Shown here one piece after another: positions 8,531 to 18,600 of a DNA stretch of 64,000 bases. The position numbers and the translations under genes were made by a program. Every line of letters starts with the position of its first letter. The first letter of the stretch is position 1. The notes beneath the pieces were generated by a model, which searched no databases, was not told where the DNA came from, and saw only the letters and a program-made list of their open reading frames with translations. The stretch spans positions 1 to 64,000 of the forward strand of contig NZ_SRIF01000003.1 of the NCBI RefSeq assembly GCF_004681185.1, given 5' to 3'. Source of the DNA: Haloarcula amylovorans. Its GTDB lineage: Archaea; Halobacteriota; Halobacteria; Halobacteriales; Haloarculaceae.

Positions 8531-9988
8531 TCAGTCTTCGCAGGCGTCTGGGTCGTCGGTTTTGGGCTCCTCGGTGGGCTCGTCTGGTGTTTCCTCGGGG
8601 TCCGTCGATGGATCATCCGGTTGTGCTGGCGGTTCGGGTTCGGGCAACGTCGCCTGTCCTTGGCCGGGTTCGAGGGCGAACACCCGGTCGCCACCGAAGA
8701 AGAGCCCGTCGCCGTACAGCGCAGGTCCGGCACCGCTGACGCCATACTCGAACAGTTGCGAGCCGTCGGCCGCATCGTAGGCCGCATCCGCCGTGTAGAT
8801 CACGTCATCGGCGATGTTGCCGAGTGTCGCGGCCTCATATTGGAGCGTCCCGTCTGCCCGTGAGATGGCGACTGTCGCAGATTTCGGGCCTGCGATATTG
8901 TCTTGTGGAGTGTAGTCGATATATACTGACTCCGCATCCACTCTCGGCGAGCCCCATTTCAACGCCTCGTTTATGTCGGGTTTGTACGACCACTCGACGC
9001 TCCCGTCGGCCAGGTTCAGTGCAAACAGCTTGTAATCTTTGTTAAACTGGTCTTCATTACTGCTGCGCACCGCGCTCGTGTAGACGGTTCCGTCGGCGAC
9101 GGCAAGCGGTCGTCCCACTGTCACGTAGTTGGTAGCGCCATCGAAAGTCCAGGCGACTTCGCCGGTCTCCCCATCGTATGCGACTATTGTCCCCTCGTCT
9201 TTTGCAACTGCTTTTCCATCTGCGGCAGCGACCGGGGCGCCCTGTGTGCCGCCGTCGAAAGACACATTGCCAATGTCTGTTGACCAGAGCTTCTCACCAG
9301 TCTCGGAGTCGATAGCAACGAGCAGATGCTCGTAGACGGATGTATGTGCGATAGCGAATATCTGTCCGTCGCCGACCGTGATGGCATAATACGAGGGACG
9401 CTTCCGGACATCGTCATCGTAGGGTGGCTCTCGCTGGAAACGCCACTGTTCCGTGCCATCCTTGAGATCAAGCGCGTAGACGCTGCTGTGCGGTAATTTG
9501 TCGCGGGTTGCATCTGGATGGCTCGTGCCGACGTACACCGTCTCGCCGTCCGTCGCGGGTGTGGAAAATGTACGAGGATTTTCCTGTGTGGGTTCGGGTT
9601 CTTCTGCCGAGAACGACCAGCGGATGTCGCCGGTGGCGGCGTCCATCGCGTAGAACTTCCTCGCGCCGACGTATGCTGTCCCATCGTAGACGACCGGCGT
9701 TGAGTAGCCAGTGTCGCTCGCCGGTTCGGGGTCCGCCACCCAGCGGCGACTAACTCCCGCTTTCGGGCCGGTTGCGGTGGGTGCATACCTGGTGTTGCCC
9801 GGGCCGCCATAGATGGACGTCCACCCTGAGAGCGACAAGGTGGCTGCACTATCAACGTCATCTGCTGTATCGGATTGCTGTGCGAGGACGCCGCCGACGC
9901 TCCCAACGCCGGCGAGGGCAGCCGTGCCGCCAAGGGCTTTGAGGAGTGTTCGACGAGTCGGCGTTCTCTCGGAGGGTTGGTTTGGCAT
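8531..9988 (-). CDS. Tat-exported PQQ-type beta-propeller protein (paralogue 1)
   Basis: About 485 aa. The N-terminus carries a twin-arginine signal (TRRTLLKALGG) and a hydrophobic stretch ending in LAQQ. The body consists of PQQ-enzyme-like repeats (DGTAYVGARKFYAMDAATGD; DGTVYTSA; AYDGETGEVAWTF) that fold as a beta-propeller. The tail is rich in proline, glutamate and aspartate, and could be a spacer. Such haloarchaeal proteins are usually annotated as outer-membrane-assembly-like PQQ-binding proteins; catalysis is unproven. Start at 9988: an in-frame extension exists, but this ATG directly precedes the Tat motif and has a TATA-like ATAATATT ~30-36 nt upstream. It is a tandem paralogue of the gene at 10287-11690. 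Confidence 0.88.
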   Translation of the reverse strand: MPNQPSERTPTRRTLLKALGGTAALAGVGSVGGVLAQQSDTADDVDSAATLSLSGWTSIYGGPGNTRYAPTATGPKAGVSRRWVADPEPASDTGYSTPVVYDGTAYVGARKFYAMDAATGDIRWSFSAEEPEPTQENPRTFSTPATDGETVYVGTSHPDATRDKLPHSSVYALDLKDGTEQWRFQREPPYDDDVRKRPSYYAITVGDGQIFAIAHTSVYEHLLVAIDSETGEKLWSTDIGNVSFDGGTQGAPVAAADGKAVAKDEGTIVAYDGETGEVAWTFDGATNYVTVGRPLAVADGTVYTSAVRSSNEDQFNKDYKLFALNLADGSVEWSYKPDINEALKWGSPRVDAESVYIDYTPQDNIAGPKSATVAISRADGTLQYEAATLGNIADDVIYTADAAYDAADGSQLFEYGVSGAGPALYGDGLFFGGDRVFALEPGQGQATLPEPEPPAQPDDPSTDPEETPDEPTEEPKTDDPDACED

Positions 9989-10018
9989 CGCAGGCTTTTC
10001 AACACACACCAATCCCAA

Positions 10019-10286
10019 TATTATCAGTTACCTATTATTTGAATCTCTGAATGTAACGATATGGAACAATACGTGGCGCCGATTAAGAGGGCGCTAAACA
10101 CCCTCAGGTCCCGTCTTTCGTAAACGGGACTTTCTTCGGGCTCCTTGTGGTGGCAAGTTGGGACGGCGATGCCAGTCGAGAGGAAAGTCCAGACCGGCAT
10201 TTAGACGGCCAGCGGCGCGGTGGCTCTCTACCAGGCCCCAGGAGCGACTCTCATTCGACGCTCAAACTGCGGACTGCTGATTTCGA
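10019..10286. other. Intergenic region with an RNase P CR-I-like motif
   Basis: The first ~90 bp match the region upstream of the second paralogue (11700-11800), including GCTAAACACCCTCAG. A 7-bp hairpin (GTCCCGT/ACGGGAC) lies near 10108-10130. At 10180-10190 the plus strand reads GAGGAAAGTCC, the universally conserved CR-I/P4 segment of RNase P RNA, preceded by a small GGC-GAT-GCC hairpin as in the P3 position. The remaining ~95 bp are too short for a complete RNase P RNA, so this is at most a fragment. Confidence 0.3.
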
Positions 10287-11690
10287 TCAGGGCTCGCAAA
10301 CGGGGTCATCGTCCTCGGGCGTTTCGGTGTCTCGAGTGGGTGCTTCGGCCGGTTCATTTGGTTCTGTCGACGGTTGGGGTTCGGGCAGTGTCGCCTCGCC
10401 CTGCCCCGGTTCCAACACGAACACCCGGTCACCACCGAAGAAGAGACCGTCCCCGTACAGCGCAGGATAGCCGCCAGTAATTCCATACTCGTTGCCAGTA
10501 ACTCCATAGTCGAACAGCTTTGAGCCGTCGGCCGCGTCGTAGGCCGCATCTTCCTTATAGACGACGTCGTCGGCGACGGTGCCCAGTCTCGCGCCCTCGT
10601 ACTGGAGCGTCCCGTCCGCCCGAGAGATGGCGACTGTCTCAGCCCCCGGACCCCCGAGATTGGACTGGGGGGTGTAGTTGACGTATACTGATTCTGAATC
10701 CACTGTTGGGGCACTCCACTGCAGATTCTCGTTCGTGTCAGGTTTGTACGTCCATTGAATACTGCCGTCGGCCAGGTCCAATGCAAGCAGTTTGTAGTCG
10801 TCGTTGCGGCCGGTCGTCGCGCTCGTGTAGACGGTTCCGTCGCCGATGGCAAGCGGCAGATACGCTGTCCTCGGGAAGATAGCTCCATCGAAGGTCCAGA
10901 CAACATCGCCGGTCTCACCGTCGTATGCTTTTATTGTTCCGTTCGCCCGCGCAACTACCGTCCCATCCGCGGTGGCGACCGGGGCAGCTTCGCTCGTATA
11001 TCTTACAGACCACCGACCGCCAATTTCGGTACACCAGAGTCGCTCACCGGTCTCAGCGTCGAGGGCGACGAGCAGATCTTCGTCGAGTCCTGAGCGTCCG
11101 AGAGCGAATACCTGTCCGTCGCCGACCGTCATGGCAACGTACTCGAGTCGCCTTGTTTCGTTCACGTTTTCGGGCGGGGTTCGTGTGAAGCGCCACTGTT
11201 CGGTGCCACTCTCGGAATCGATTGCATAGACGCGTCCGCGACTATTGCTTCTATGTCCGGTGCCGACATATATCATCTTGCCGTCCGTCGCAGGCGTGTG
11301 GACACAGGGGGCTTCCGCCGAGAATGACCAGCGAACGTCACCAGTGGTCACGTCCATCGCGTAGAGGTTTCTCGCGCCAACGTACGCTGTCCCATCGTGG
11401 ACGACTGGCGTTGTGTAGTCACGGTCATGTTCCGGTTCTGGGTCCGCCACCCAGCGGCGGCTGACTCCCGATTTTGGTCCGGCTGCGGTGGGCGCGTAGT
11501 TCGTGTTGCCGGGCCCACCGTATACGGATGTCCATCCTGAGAGCGACGGGGTGGATCCAGTGCTGTCGTCACGTGCTGAGTCAGACGGCTGTGCGAGGAC
11601 GCTACCGACGCCAGCAAAGGCAGCCGTGCTGCTCAGGGCCTTGAGGAGCGTTCGGCGAGTAGTACGAGTCTCGGCGGTCTGGTTTGGCAT
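10287..11690 (-). CDS. Tat-exported PQQ-type beta-propeller protein (paralogue 2)
   Basis: About 467 aa, closely similar along its length to the 8531-9988 product. It shares the MPNQ start, the Tat signal RRTLLKALSS, the GGPGNT-YAPTA segment after the signal, the PQQ-like repeats, and an acidic, proline-rich tail. ATG at 11690 is chosen for the same reasons as in paralogue 1. The ~100 bp upstream are also duplicated, so both copies probably keep the same promoter and regulation. Substrate or partner unknown. Tandem duplication followed by divergence is the simplest history. Confidence 0.88.
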   Translation of the reverse strand: MPNQTAETRTTRRTLLKALSSTAAFAGVGSVLAQPSDSARDDSTGSTPSLSGWTSVYGGPGNTNYAPTAAGPKSGVSRRWVADPEPEHDRDYTTPVVHDGTAYVGARNLYAMDVTTGDVRWSFSAEAPCVHTPATDGKMIYVGTGHRSNSRGRVYAIDSESGTEQWRFTRTPPENVNETRRLEYVAMTVGDGQVFALGRSGLDEDLLVALDAETGERLWCTEIGGRWSVRYTSEAAPVATADGTVVARANGTIKAYDGETGDVVWTFDGAIFPRTAYLPLAIGDGTVYTSATTGRNDDYKLLALDLADGSIQWTYKPDTNENLQWSAPTVDSESVYVNYTPQSNLGGPGAETVAISRADGTLQYEGARLGTVADDVVYKEDAAYDAADGSKLFDYGVTGNEYGITGGYPALYGDGLFFGGDRVFVLEPGQGEATLPEPQPSTEPNEPAEAPTRDTETPEDDDPVCEP

Positions 11691-11977
11691 CGTAATCCCC
11701 TCAACAAATACCAGTCCTAAAATTATCAGTAACATATTATTTGGGGATATGTCTGTAACTATGTGGAACAATACGCAGGTTCGATTATTCTGGTGCTAAA
11801 CACCCTCAGATTCCCGTATTTCGTCTGCAGTACTCTATAGGGTTGGTAGCTATGGAGGAATACTACGGTGACGTCGCCAGTCGAACGGAGTGTAATAAAC
11901 GAATCCGCTCGAAATGGGAGCGACGACCTGAACACTGTCCCCGAAGCGTTCTTTCGTGTGACTGATTAGATATAGTC

Positions 11978-12250
11978 ATGGCTCGCGCTGACGCTGGAAA
12001 TGGTACGAATGAACGTGAAATCCGGCTCATCGAAAATCCGGACGGGAAGTGGACTGCCCGTAACCTACAGGCCGGACTCACCGCGGAGGGCGACACACGT
12101 GCGGCAGCGCTGGAGAATCTCGACGCAGTGGTTGAGGCCGTTGACGGCGACGGCGGCCACAATCCAACCGACGGGGAACTACGAGACCTGGGCATTGACC
12201 CTGACGTTGCGCGCACTCAAGGCGACGAACTCCCCGATATTCTGAAGTAA
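11978..12250 (+). CDS. HicB-like antitoxin
   Basis: A 90-aa protein of the haloarchaeal HicB-like family. Its partly degraded RNase H-like fold includes the strand IRLIENPDGKWTARNL, then GLTAEGDTRAAALENL and a charged C-terminus. It is followed immediately by a frameshifted hicA (12251-12503). In intact pairs HicB neutralises the HicA RNase and represses the operon. Here the toxin partner appears inactive, so the antitoxin may be a solitary survivor. Confidence 0.82.
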   Translation: MARADAGNGTNEREIRLIENPDGKWTARNLQAGLTAEGDTRAAALENLDAVVEAVDGDGGHNPTDGELRDLGIDPDVARTQGDELPDILK

Positions 12251-12503
12251 ATGGTCCGGCGCGACTTTTCAGGTGAAGAACTATACAGGTGCTGGTGAAC
12301 GTCGGGAACTTCCGCCACGTCCGGACGACGGCGACCACCTCATTTTAAAGTGGGAACCACCCGCCAACCACGACTCCGAGACACGCACCGTTGTCGTCCC
12401 CGCTCACGACTCGGTCAGTATCGGCACGTTGCGAGATATCGACGACGATGCTGGTGCTGAGGACTTCGAGTCGTTCTGTGAGTGGATCGACCAGAACGCC
12501 TGA
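12251..12503 (+). pseudogene. HicA-like toxin, two frameshifts
   Basis: It begins at the ATG directly after the hicB stop (MVRRDFSGEELYR), but that frame stops at TGA after 15 codons. The homologous protein continues in the -1 frame (VLVNVGNFRHVRTT) and then in a second -1 frame (GDHLILKWEPP... to a normal C-terminus WIDQNA). Each change corresponds to one missing G, in AGG|TG and ACGG|CG. Restoring both gives an 84-aa double-stranded-RNA-binding-fold HicA protein. Either real inactivation or sequencing error at G-runs would explain it. Confidence 0.8.
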
Positions 12504-12595
12504 GCCATCCAGTCGCTGGCAGGTTCGACGCACTGCATTACTCGCTGGCTAGTATCCTGGTGCTAACAAAACCTGTGTGTGTTGGATGTTAACAT

Positions 12596-13207
12596 ATGGA
12601 AACGAATACAGACAAGAATCCGCTGCTTGCGAAATGGACTGAAACGTCCGCACATATATTCAGTAGCGTTGTTACGGCTCATCGAGTGGTCGCTGCGACG
12701 ATGGGTGTCAAGCTCAGCGATAGGGAGGAGGCCACTCGGGAGGCGGTAGATCGGATTGACGCCGGTGAGACCCTCTCAGAATGGGATGTCGAACGGAGTG
12801 AGTACAATCCAAAACGACTTGAAATCGGCGACTACGTCGAGTTTACGAAGACAATTTCGGCGACCGACGTTCAACAGTTCGCTGCTGCCAGCGGTGACAC
12901 GAACCCGCTCCATCTCGACGATGAGTTCGCTGAGCAAACCAGATTTCAGGAGCGCATCGGACACGGAACACTTGTCGGAGGCCTCATCAGCGCAGCACTC
13001 GCGCAGCTTCCCGGGCTGCCGATCTACCTCTCACAGGACTTGGAGTTTCAGAACCCGGTTGGCATCGGTGAGCGACTTACCGCAGAATGTGAGATCGTCG
13101 AGGAATTAGATGATCGCCAATATCGACTTTCGACATGTGTTGTCAACGCCAGCGACGTGTTGATCGACGGCGAGGCGGTCGTTTTGATCGACGATCGCTT
13201 GGAGTGA
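12596..13207 (+). CDS. MaoC-family (R)-enoyl-CoA hydratase
   Basis: A 203-aa hot-dog-fold protein. The MaoC signature is at ~100-125 (SGDTNPLHLDDEFA), with the catalytic Asp/His pair, followed by IGHGTLVGGLISAALAQLPG. An N-terminal ~65-residue helical extension (TETSAHIFSSVVTAHRVV) resembles extensions on haloarchaeal PhaJ-like proteins. Known members hydrate trans-2-enoyl-CoA to (R)-3-hydroxyacyl-CoA, feeding polyhydroxyalkanoate synthesis or acting in lipid degradation. No PHA synthase is adjacent, so the pathway is inferred. Confidence 0.88.
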   Translation: METNTDKNPLLAKWTETSAHIFSSVVTAHRVVAATMGVKLSDREEATREAVDRIDAGETLSEWDVERSEYNPKRLEIGDYVEFTKTISATDVQQFAAASGDTNPLHLDDEFAEQTRFQERIGHGTLVGGLISAALAQLPGLPIYLSQDLEFQNPVGIGERLTAECEIVEELDDRQYRLSTCVVNASDVLIDGEAVVLIDDRLE

Positions 13208-13313
13208 TCCGCGTTCGGCCGCGAGGCAGGCTCTGTCTTTTGTACGTCGGGGCTGCTCTCTCCCAAAGTGGTTCCTCGACTCCGCTGTTATGTGCGGCAG
13301 GAACCGACGCTCG

Positions 13314-13433
13314 TTAGTCCTGTAGCGTGGCGACTGTTTGGCCCGTTTCCTCGGCCTCTTCGCTACGCAACATATCGTACGTCGCAAGCGCTTCGTCAAC
13401 CGCTTCATCAAGACTCAGCAGTCCAAATGAGTT
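13314..13433 (-). pseudogene. Open frame continuing after the aldo/keto reductase stop
   Basis: Directly after the reductase's TGA the same frame stays open for 39 more codons and reads like a protein tail (SLDEAVDEALATYDMLRSEE, ending ATLQD). There is no ATG or GTG before it. It is either the C-terminal remnant of a lost gene or, less likely, a stop-codon-separated extension. I do not recognise the family. Confidence 0.35.
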
Positions 13434-14246
13434 TCACAGTCCCAGCGCTCGCTGCAACTTTGTGAGCAAACCACCCTGCAGGTCGAAGATCGCTGTCATC
13501 TCTGCATCCGTAAGCTCGAAGTCAAAGACGTCCAGGTTGGCCTGTAGATGGTCCGGACTCGATGCTTTCGGAATCGCCGCGACCTGTTCTTGCTGGAGTG
13601 ACCAGCGCAAAGCGACCTGTGCTGGCGTCTTACCATGGCGCTTTGCAATCGTCGCGAGTGTCTCATCGTCTGCAACTTTCCCTTTCGCCAGCGGACTGTA
13701 GGCCGTCAGGATGATCTCGTTCTCGATACAGTATTCGAGGAGGTCGGCTTGGTTCGTGTATGGATTGTACTCGACCTGGTTCGTGAGAATCGGTGTGTCC
13801 GAGAGTGTGCGTGCCCGCTCGAGCTGGTCGACCGAGAAGTTGCTCACGCCGATCTGGTTCACCTCTCCAGTGGACTGAAGTTCGTTCATCGCCTCGATAG
13901 TTTCTTCCATGGGAACGCTTCGACTCGGCCAGTGGATCAATAGGAGATCGACTGTCTCGAGGCCGAGCTTCGCCAGACTCTGACGAGTCGACTGCAGAAA
14001 ATCGTCGTATTCGAGGTTGTTTCGCCAGACTTTCGTGGTGAGGAAGAGCTCGTCTCGGTCAACTGTGGTCCCGGCGAGGGCTTTCCCGATGGCTGCCTGA
14101 TTGTTGTAATACTCCGCGGTGTCGATATGACGGTAGCCCAACTTCAGCGCGCGACTAACCACCTCCGTACAGGCTTCTCCTTTCAGCCGGTACGTTCCCA
14201 GTCCGAGTGCGGGCACCTGTCGCTGATTGCTGGTAACGTATTCCAT
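13434..14246 (-). CDS. Aldo/keto reductase
   Basis: A 270-aa NAD(P)H-dependent (beta/alpha)8-barrel oxidoreductase. The catalytic tetrad is visible: Asp and Tyr in YRHIDTAEYYNN, Lys in LFLTTKVW, and His in LLIHWPS. Family signatures GVSNFSVDQL and IPKASSPDHL (cofactor binding) are also present. The frame extends 55 codons upstream, but that part is basic and unlike the family. The ATG at 14246 gives the standard N-terminus MEYVTSNQRQVPALGLGTYR. Its physiological substrate cannot be read from the sequence; relatives reduce small carbonyls such as 2,5-diketo-gluconate or methylglyoxal. Confidence 0.93.
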   Translation of the reverse strand: MEYVTSNQRQVPALGLGTYRLKGEACTEVVSRALKLGYRHIDTAEYYNNQAAIGKALAGTTVDRDELFLTTKVWRNNLEYDDFLQSTRQSLAKLGLETVDLLLIHWPSRSVPMEETIEAMNELQSTGEVNQIGVSNFSVDQLERARTLSDTPILTNQVEYNPYTNQADLLEYCIENEIILTAYSPLAKGKVADDETLATIAKRHGKTPAQVALRWSLQQEQVAAIPKASSPDHLQANLDVFDFELTDAEMTAIFDLQGGLLTKLQRALGL

Positions 14247-14451
14247 GGCTGGGCTTGGAGTAGTAGCGGGAAGAACCTGTGGCGGACGGGAGTGGTCATC
14301 GCTGTCGACGTCGCCCAGTGCTCGATGCGCACTCTTGATTCGCCTGTGACACACTTCGGCGCGAATTTCGTACGATATCGACTCAGGTAGGTAGCTGTAG
14401 AACAGATACAACTATCCTGGATCGCCGATGTCGAAAAAATTGAGTGGTGCG

Positions 14452-15336
14452 TTAGTTTGCGCCAGCGTTCGCGTTGGCGTTCGACGAGGAGTCGGCCTGC
14501 TCGTTTGCTGCCGTCACATCGAATGAGGCTTCAGCCACGCTAATCGCTGGATGATTCGGGGCGATGTTGATCAGTCGCTGGTACGTATACCCAGCACTAC
14601 CACTGTAGTCGGGATACTCGGCTTGCATCACCGACTCCGAATCGTAGTCTAGGAGCGCGGTGATGAGACGGAGGTGGATGGTCGTCGTTTTCGATTGGCC
14701 GTCCGTCTGGGAGTCAAGCTCCATCGTGTCTCCGAGGACACCGTAGTTCCCGTTCGCGTAGTCACCCGAATCACTGCCGAGACTCGAGCCGTCCCAGTGA
14801 GCGCTGTCCGGGTAGTCCGACGCCTCATCGTAGTAGTCGCTCATCCCCTCCTTGTAGAGGACGATTTTTGGCGTGACCGTTTGACTTCCATCGTTCGGAT
14901 CCACGTAGTCGCCGTTATTGTTGATGTTGTAAAAGGCTGAATTCTTGCTCGTCAGGTACATGCGACCGCTATCTGGAACGCGATCGGTCGTCCCATGGGT
15001 CGCGGAGTTGTACGCGGCTTGCTCACTACTGTTATCCGTAAACAGCCACGGCGTCTCGCGGTACACTGGCTTATATCCCTCTCCATCGACGGCTGCGTGC
15101 AGAATGTATCGTAACTTCAGTGGCTTCTCGTCGAAATTCTCCCACTCCGTGTACACGCGCGGTGCAACGAACACTTCAGACACGTCCCCACGATCGTTTT
15201 CTACCGTTCCTGGATTCACTGCGTTGAACGAACTACTCATGGCGGCGGCTGAGCCGGACAGCGCGGCCAAACCAGTGCCGCCAGTAACGGTTGCGATTCC
15301 AAGCCCCTTGAGGGCACTTCGTCTGCTTAGTTCCAT
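14452..15336 (-). CDS. Tat-exported protein of unknown function
   Basis: About 294 aa. The N-terminus has a clear twin-arginine motif (SRRSALKGLG) and a hydrophobic core ending LSGSAAA, so export by Tat is likely. The mature part is rich in Tyr, Asp, Ser and Asn, has no lipobox or C-terminal anchor, and ends in NANANAGAN. I recognise no enzyme motif. The ATG at 15336 is preferred over a TTG two codons earlier. It sits alone, with ~200 bp on the 3' side and ~270 bp on the 5' side. Confidence 0.75.
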   Translation of the reverse strand: MELSRRSALKGLGIATVTGGTGLAALSGSAAAMSSSFNAVNPGTVENDRGDVSEVFVAPRVYTEWENFDEKPLKLRYILHAAVDGEGYKPVYRETPWLFTDNSSEQAAYNSATHGTTDRVPDSGRMYLTSKNSAFYNINNNGDYVDPNDGSQTVTPKIVLYKEGMSDYYDEASDYPDSAHWDGSSLGSDSGDYANGNYGVLGDTMELDSQTDGQSKTTTIHLRLITALLDYDSESVMQAEYPDYSGSAGYTYQRLINIAPNHPAISVAEASFDVTAANEQADSSSNANANAGAN

Positions 15337-15551
15337 GGTCAATCACGCACCACCACTGAGCCCCGGTACCCCCTCCACCTGCGGGTTCAAGGCCGGATGA
15401 TGCGATTAGAGACTTTTACCAGTTGATGATTGTTACTACCTGTTTAATTACATACAGTCACTCTCTTCCGCAGATATAGTCGTCATATCTCACTCTCTTT
15501 CGGTCGGTATCTAGTCGCTACCCAATCGCTGTTTCCGCTGGGCTATTCCAT

Positions 15552-15595
15552 GAGGCGAGGGCCACAGGGTTTGATCCTGTGGTGGTTTACGCCTC
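15552..15595. other. Nested hairpin at the 3' side of the giant gene
   Basis: An outer 6-bp stem (GAGGCG 15552-15557, CGCCTC 15590-15595) encloses a 7-bp stem (CCACAGG/CCTGTGG, loop GTTTGAT). It lies 11 bp beyond the stop of the 15606-21779 gene on the minus strand and may end that transcript. Its two-tier shape is also reminiscent of insertion-sequence ends; no transposase is near. Confidence 0.4.
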
Positions 15596-15605
15596 TAAAA
15601 GGGCG

Positions 15606-18600
15606 TTAGGACTCGTTCCCCAGCCTGTCTGTGATGTCTTCATTATCCAATTCGAGGCGGAAATCTGACTCGCCAGCAGTCCGTTTGAACGAGTGAATCC
15701 GGCCATCGACGGTAAAGACATCTCCCTCATTGTTTCCAGTCCGGCCAGTAACGACTATCCGGCCGTCCTCTTCGGTAATCGAGTCAGCCCACTCACTCCC
15801 ATCATCAATGTCCGCGCTATTTCCGTCTGCCTCGGATCCAGAGACACTCCCGTCCACTACCAACCGATAGGTCATCGTGGCATCAGCGGACGTGCTGATG
15901 ATCTCGAACGTTGACTCGCCGTCCGTCTCCAGGGCGTCACTATTCGGGGCTGTAGCATCGTTTGTCTCTTCATCGCCACTCGACTCATTGTCACCAGCGG
16001 GCGGCTGTTGCTCGTCATCCGATGACCCACCGGCTGTGTTCTCGTCGATAAACTGGTCAGTGACATCGTTGTTGTCGACTTCAAGTCGAATATCCGACTC
16101 GCCAGTGATCCGTGTGAACGACTCAATACTGCCTTCGATAGTGAAGACATCACCTTCGTTGTTCCCAGTTCGGCCAGTAACGACCATTCGGCCGTTCTCT
16201 TCAGTGATTGAGTCAGCCCATTCACTCCCATCGTCGATATCGGCGCTGTTGCCATCAGCTTCGGCGCCAGCGACCGACCCGTCGACGACGAATTCATACG
16301 TCAGCGTGGCATCGGCGGACGTCGAGATAATCTCGAATGTCTTTGACTCGTCTTCCGAGCTTGAGGTATCATCCGATGGAGCGGACTCTGCCCCGCTATT
16401 GGACTGTTCAGCGCCGGACTGCTCGCTCTCTTCAGATCCGTTGTCCGGTGTCTCCGGCTCGGATTGTGTCTCGTCTTCGGTACTGGGTGGACGGGGCGGC
16501 GGCCCGACCGATTCATTGTCGTCCGTTCCTGCCCCATCGTCGGATGCACTGACGAGCGTGAGCGTGCCGCTCTCAGCAATCGAGGCGCTGAGCTGCCCGT
16601 TCTCGATTTCCGTCTCGGGTACCAGTTGACCGTCCTGGTGAAGGACAGCCGTCTCAGTATTCACGTTCTCGGGAAGGGCAACACTGACCGATACTGTTGC
16701 CTCCTCTCCGAGACTGCTCACATGAAGGCTCTCATCAACGAGGAGATCGCCCTCATCGGGCGACCCAGCATATCGTCCGACCATGCGAAGTGTTGGGGAG
16801 GTGACTGAGGCTGTCCAGTTGCCCATCTGCAGATTCTGAGCAGTGGTCGTTCCTGCAGCGTTCGAGTCATAGACATCTCCATCTTCATTGCGGTAGAAAG
16901 AGATGTTCTGGAGCCTTGCATCTCCGTCCCCGAGGCGAATACCTGTCCCATCATTGCCACGGACGCTGCTGTCTCGCATGTCGAAGCCGTTGGTTCCAGC
17001 AGAGAGTCTGATTCCGGTGTTCCCGTTTCCAGCAACGTTGGTCCGCTCAATGCTGATTGTCTCAACCGACCCGTAACTACGGATTCCATCGCCGCCGTTC
17101 CCGCCGACGACGGTATCGACGAGCTGGGTGTCGTCACTTTCGTTGATTGCGAGCCCCATCTGTGAGTTCCGCTCGAGGGTGAGCCCGCGAAGCACTGTGC
17201 TGTCGAAGTCACCATGGAGCTCAATGCCATGGCCATCACCTTCCTCTGAGACAGTATCGCCGTAGCCATTGCCGATGAACTCACTATCGACAACACGCGT
17301 GTCACTGGCCGTGTCGTCAACTCTGAGCCCGGAGTTATTGTTATTCTTGACGACGACGTTGCTGATGTTGGTGTTGAAACTATTGCCCGTGATTTCGATG
17401 CCGAACCCAGAGTTGTTTGCAATACGGCTGTCCAGGAGCCGCGTATCAGGCGTTGGATCGCCAATACTGATTCCTGGGCCACTGTTGTTCTTCACCGTAA
17501 GCGTAGTGAGCAGATTCCCGTCGGAACCTTGCGTCAGGTAGAGCCCGCCTTGTGTATTTCGTGCAACCGTCGACTCCCTGATTTCGACATCACCTGTTTC
17601 AGTGAGCACCATTCCCTGTTCGTTTTCGACAGCGGTCACATTGGCAATCGATGAGTCACCGGCCTCGAACAGTCCAACGCCAACGTCATTGTTGCTGACC
17701 GTGATATCCGTGAGCGTCGCAGCTGTGTTGTCGCCTCGTTGTCCAATCTCTACTCCGGTGCCCCAATTTGTGAGCTGTATATTCTGTATCGTCACGTTGC
17801 TGATACCGTCGCTATTGGCAGACTCAGCAGGGACGATCCAGACCCCCTTCGCACTTTCGTTGCCGGTACCCTCAATACGGTGCCCGTTGCCATCGATGAT
17901 GGCATCGCTGGCACTCACCTGGAGACAGGTCCCAGCGTCACGATTCTCAAGCTCACCTGTGAGCTCGTAGCGTCCCGACTCAGTAATCCGAGTACACGAG
18001 GTGATCTGGCCTGATTCGGTCGGTGGATTGGACTCGGTTGCAGCTGTGGAGTCATTTGTGGCTTCAGTAGGTGGCGTTACATTCTCTGCTGTCTCTCCAC
18101 TGGGTGAGTGGGCTGTGACATTGGTCACATAGACTGTTATCTCGCCTGGCCAAACGCCCAGCCGAATCTCTAGCTGGGTGCCTTGCGGGAGATCCCGTGG
18201 GACAGTGCCACGGAGAATTCCATCGTGCTCTCCCCGCCCGGGGTCGCTATCTAATCCAATTGTGTCGTCACTCTCGGGCAGGTGAAGCAGGATTCGAGGA
18301 CTCCCTGGCTGGCCGTCCAAATTCGGTGACTCATACTCAGCGATAATCTCTGTTCCTTCACTGAGTGCGTCGACTTCACGATACACGCCAATATGATTGG
18401 GTCCGCCATCGACACTGAGTTTCACGCTACCGCCGTGCTTCTCCGACCATGTTCCCTCTCCTTTGGTCACACGCGGGCCAGTCCCTGACGGAAGGCCAAT
18501 TATCCAGCCATTCAGGCCGTCAGCGAACTCCTCCGTGAACGGCGGAGTGAAACCATCAGTCTCCTCATCTGGACTGGCTGTCTGTTGCTGCGTAGCCGTC

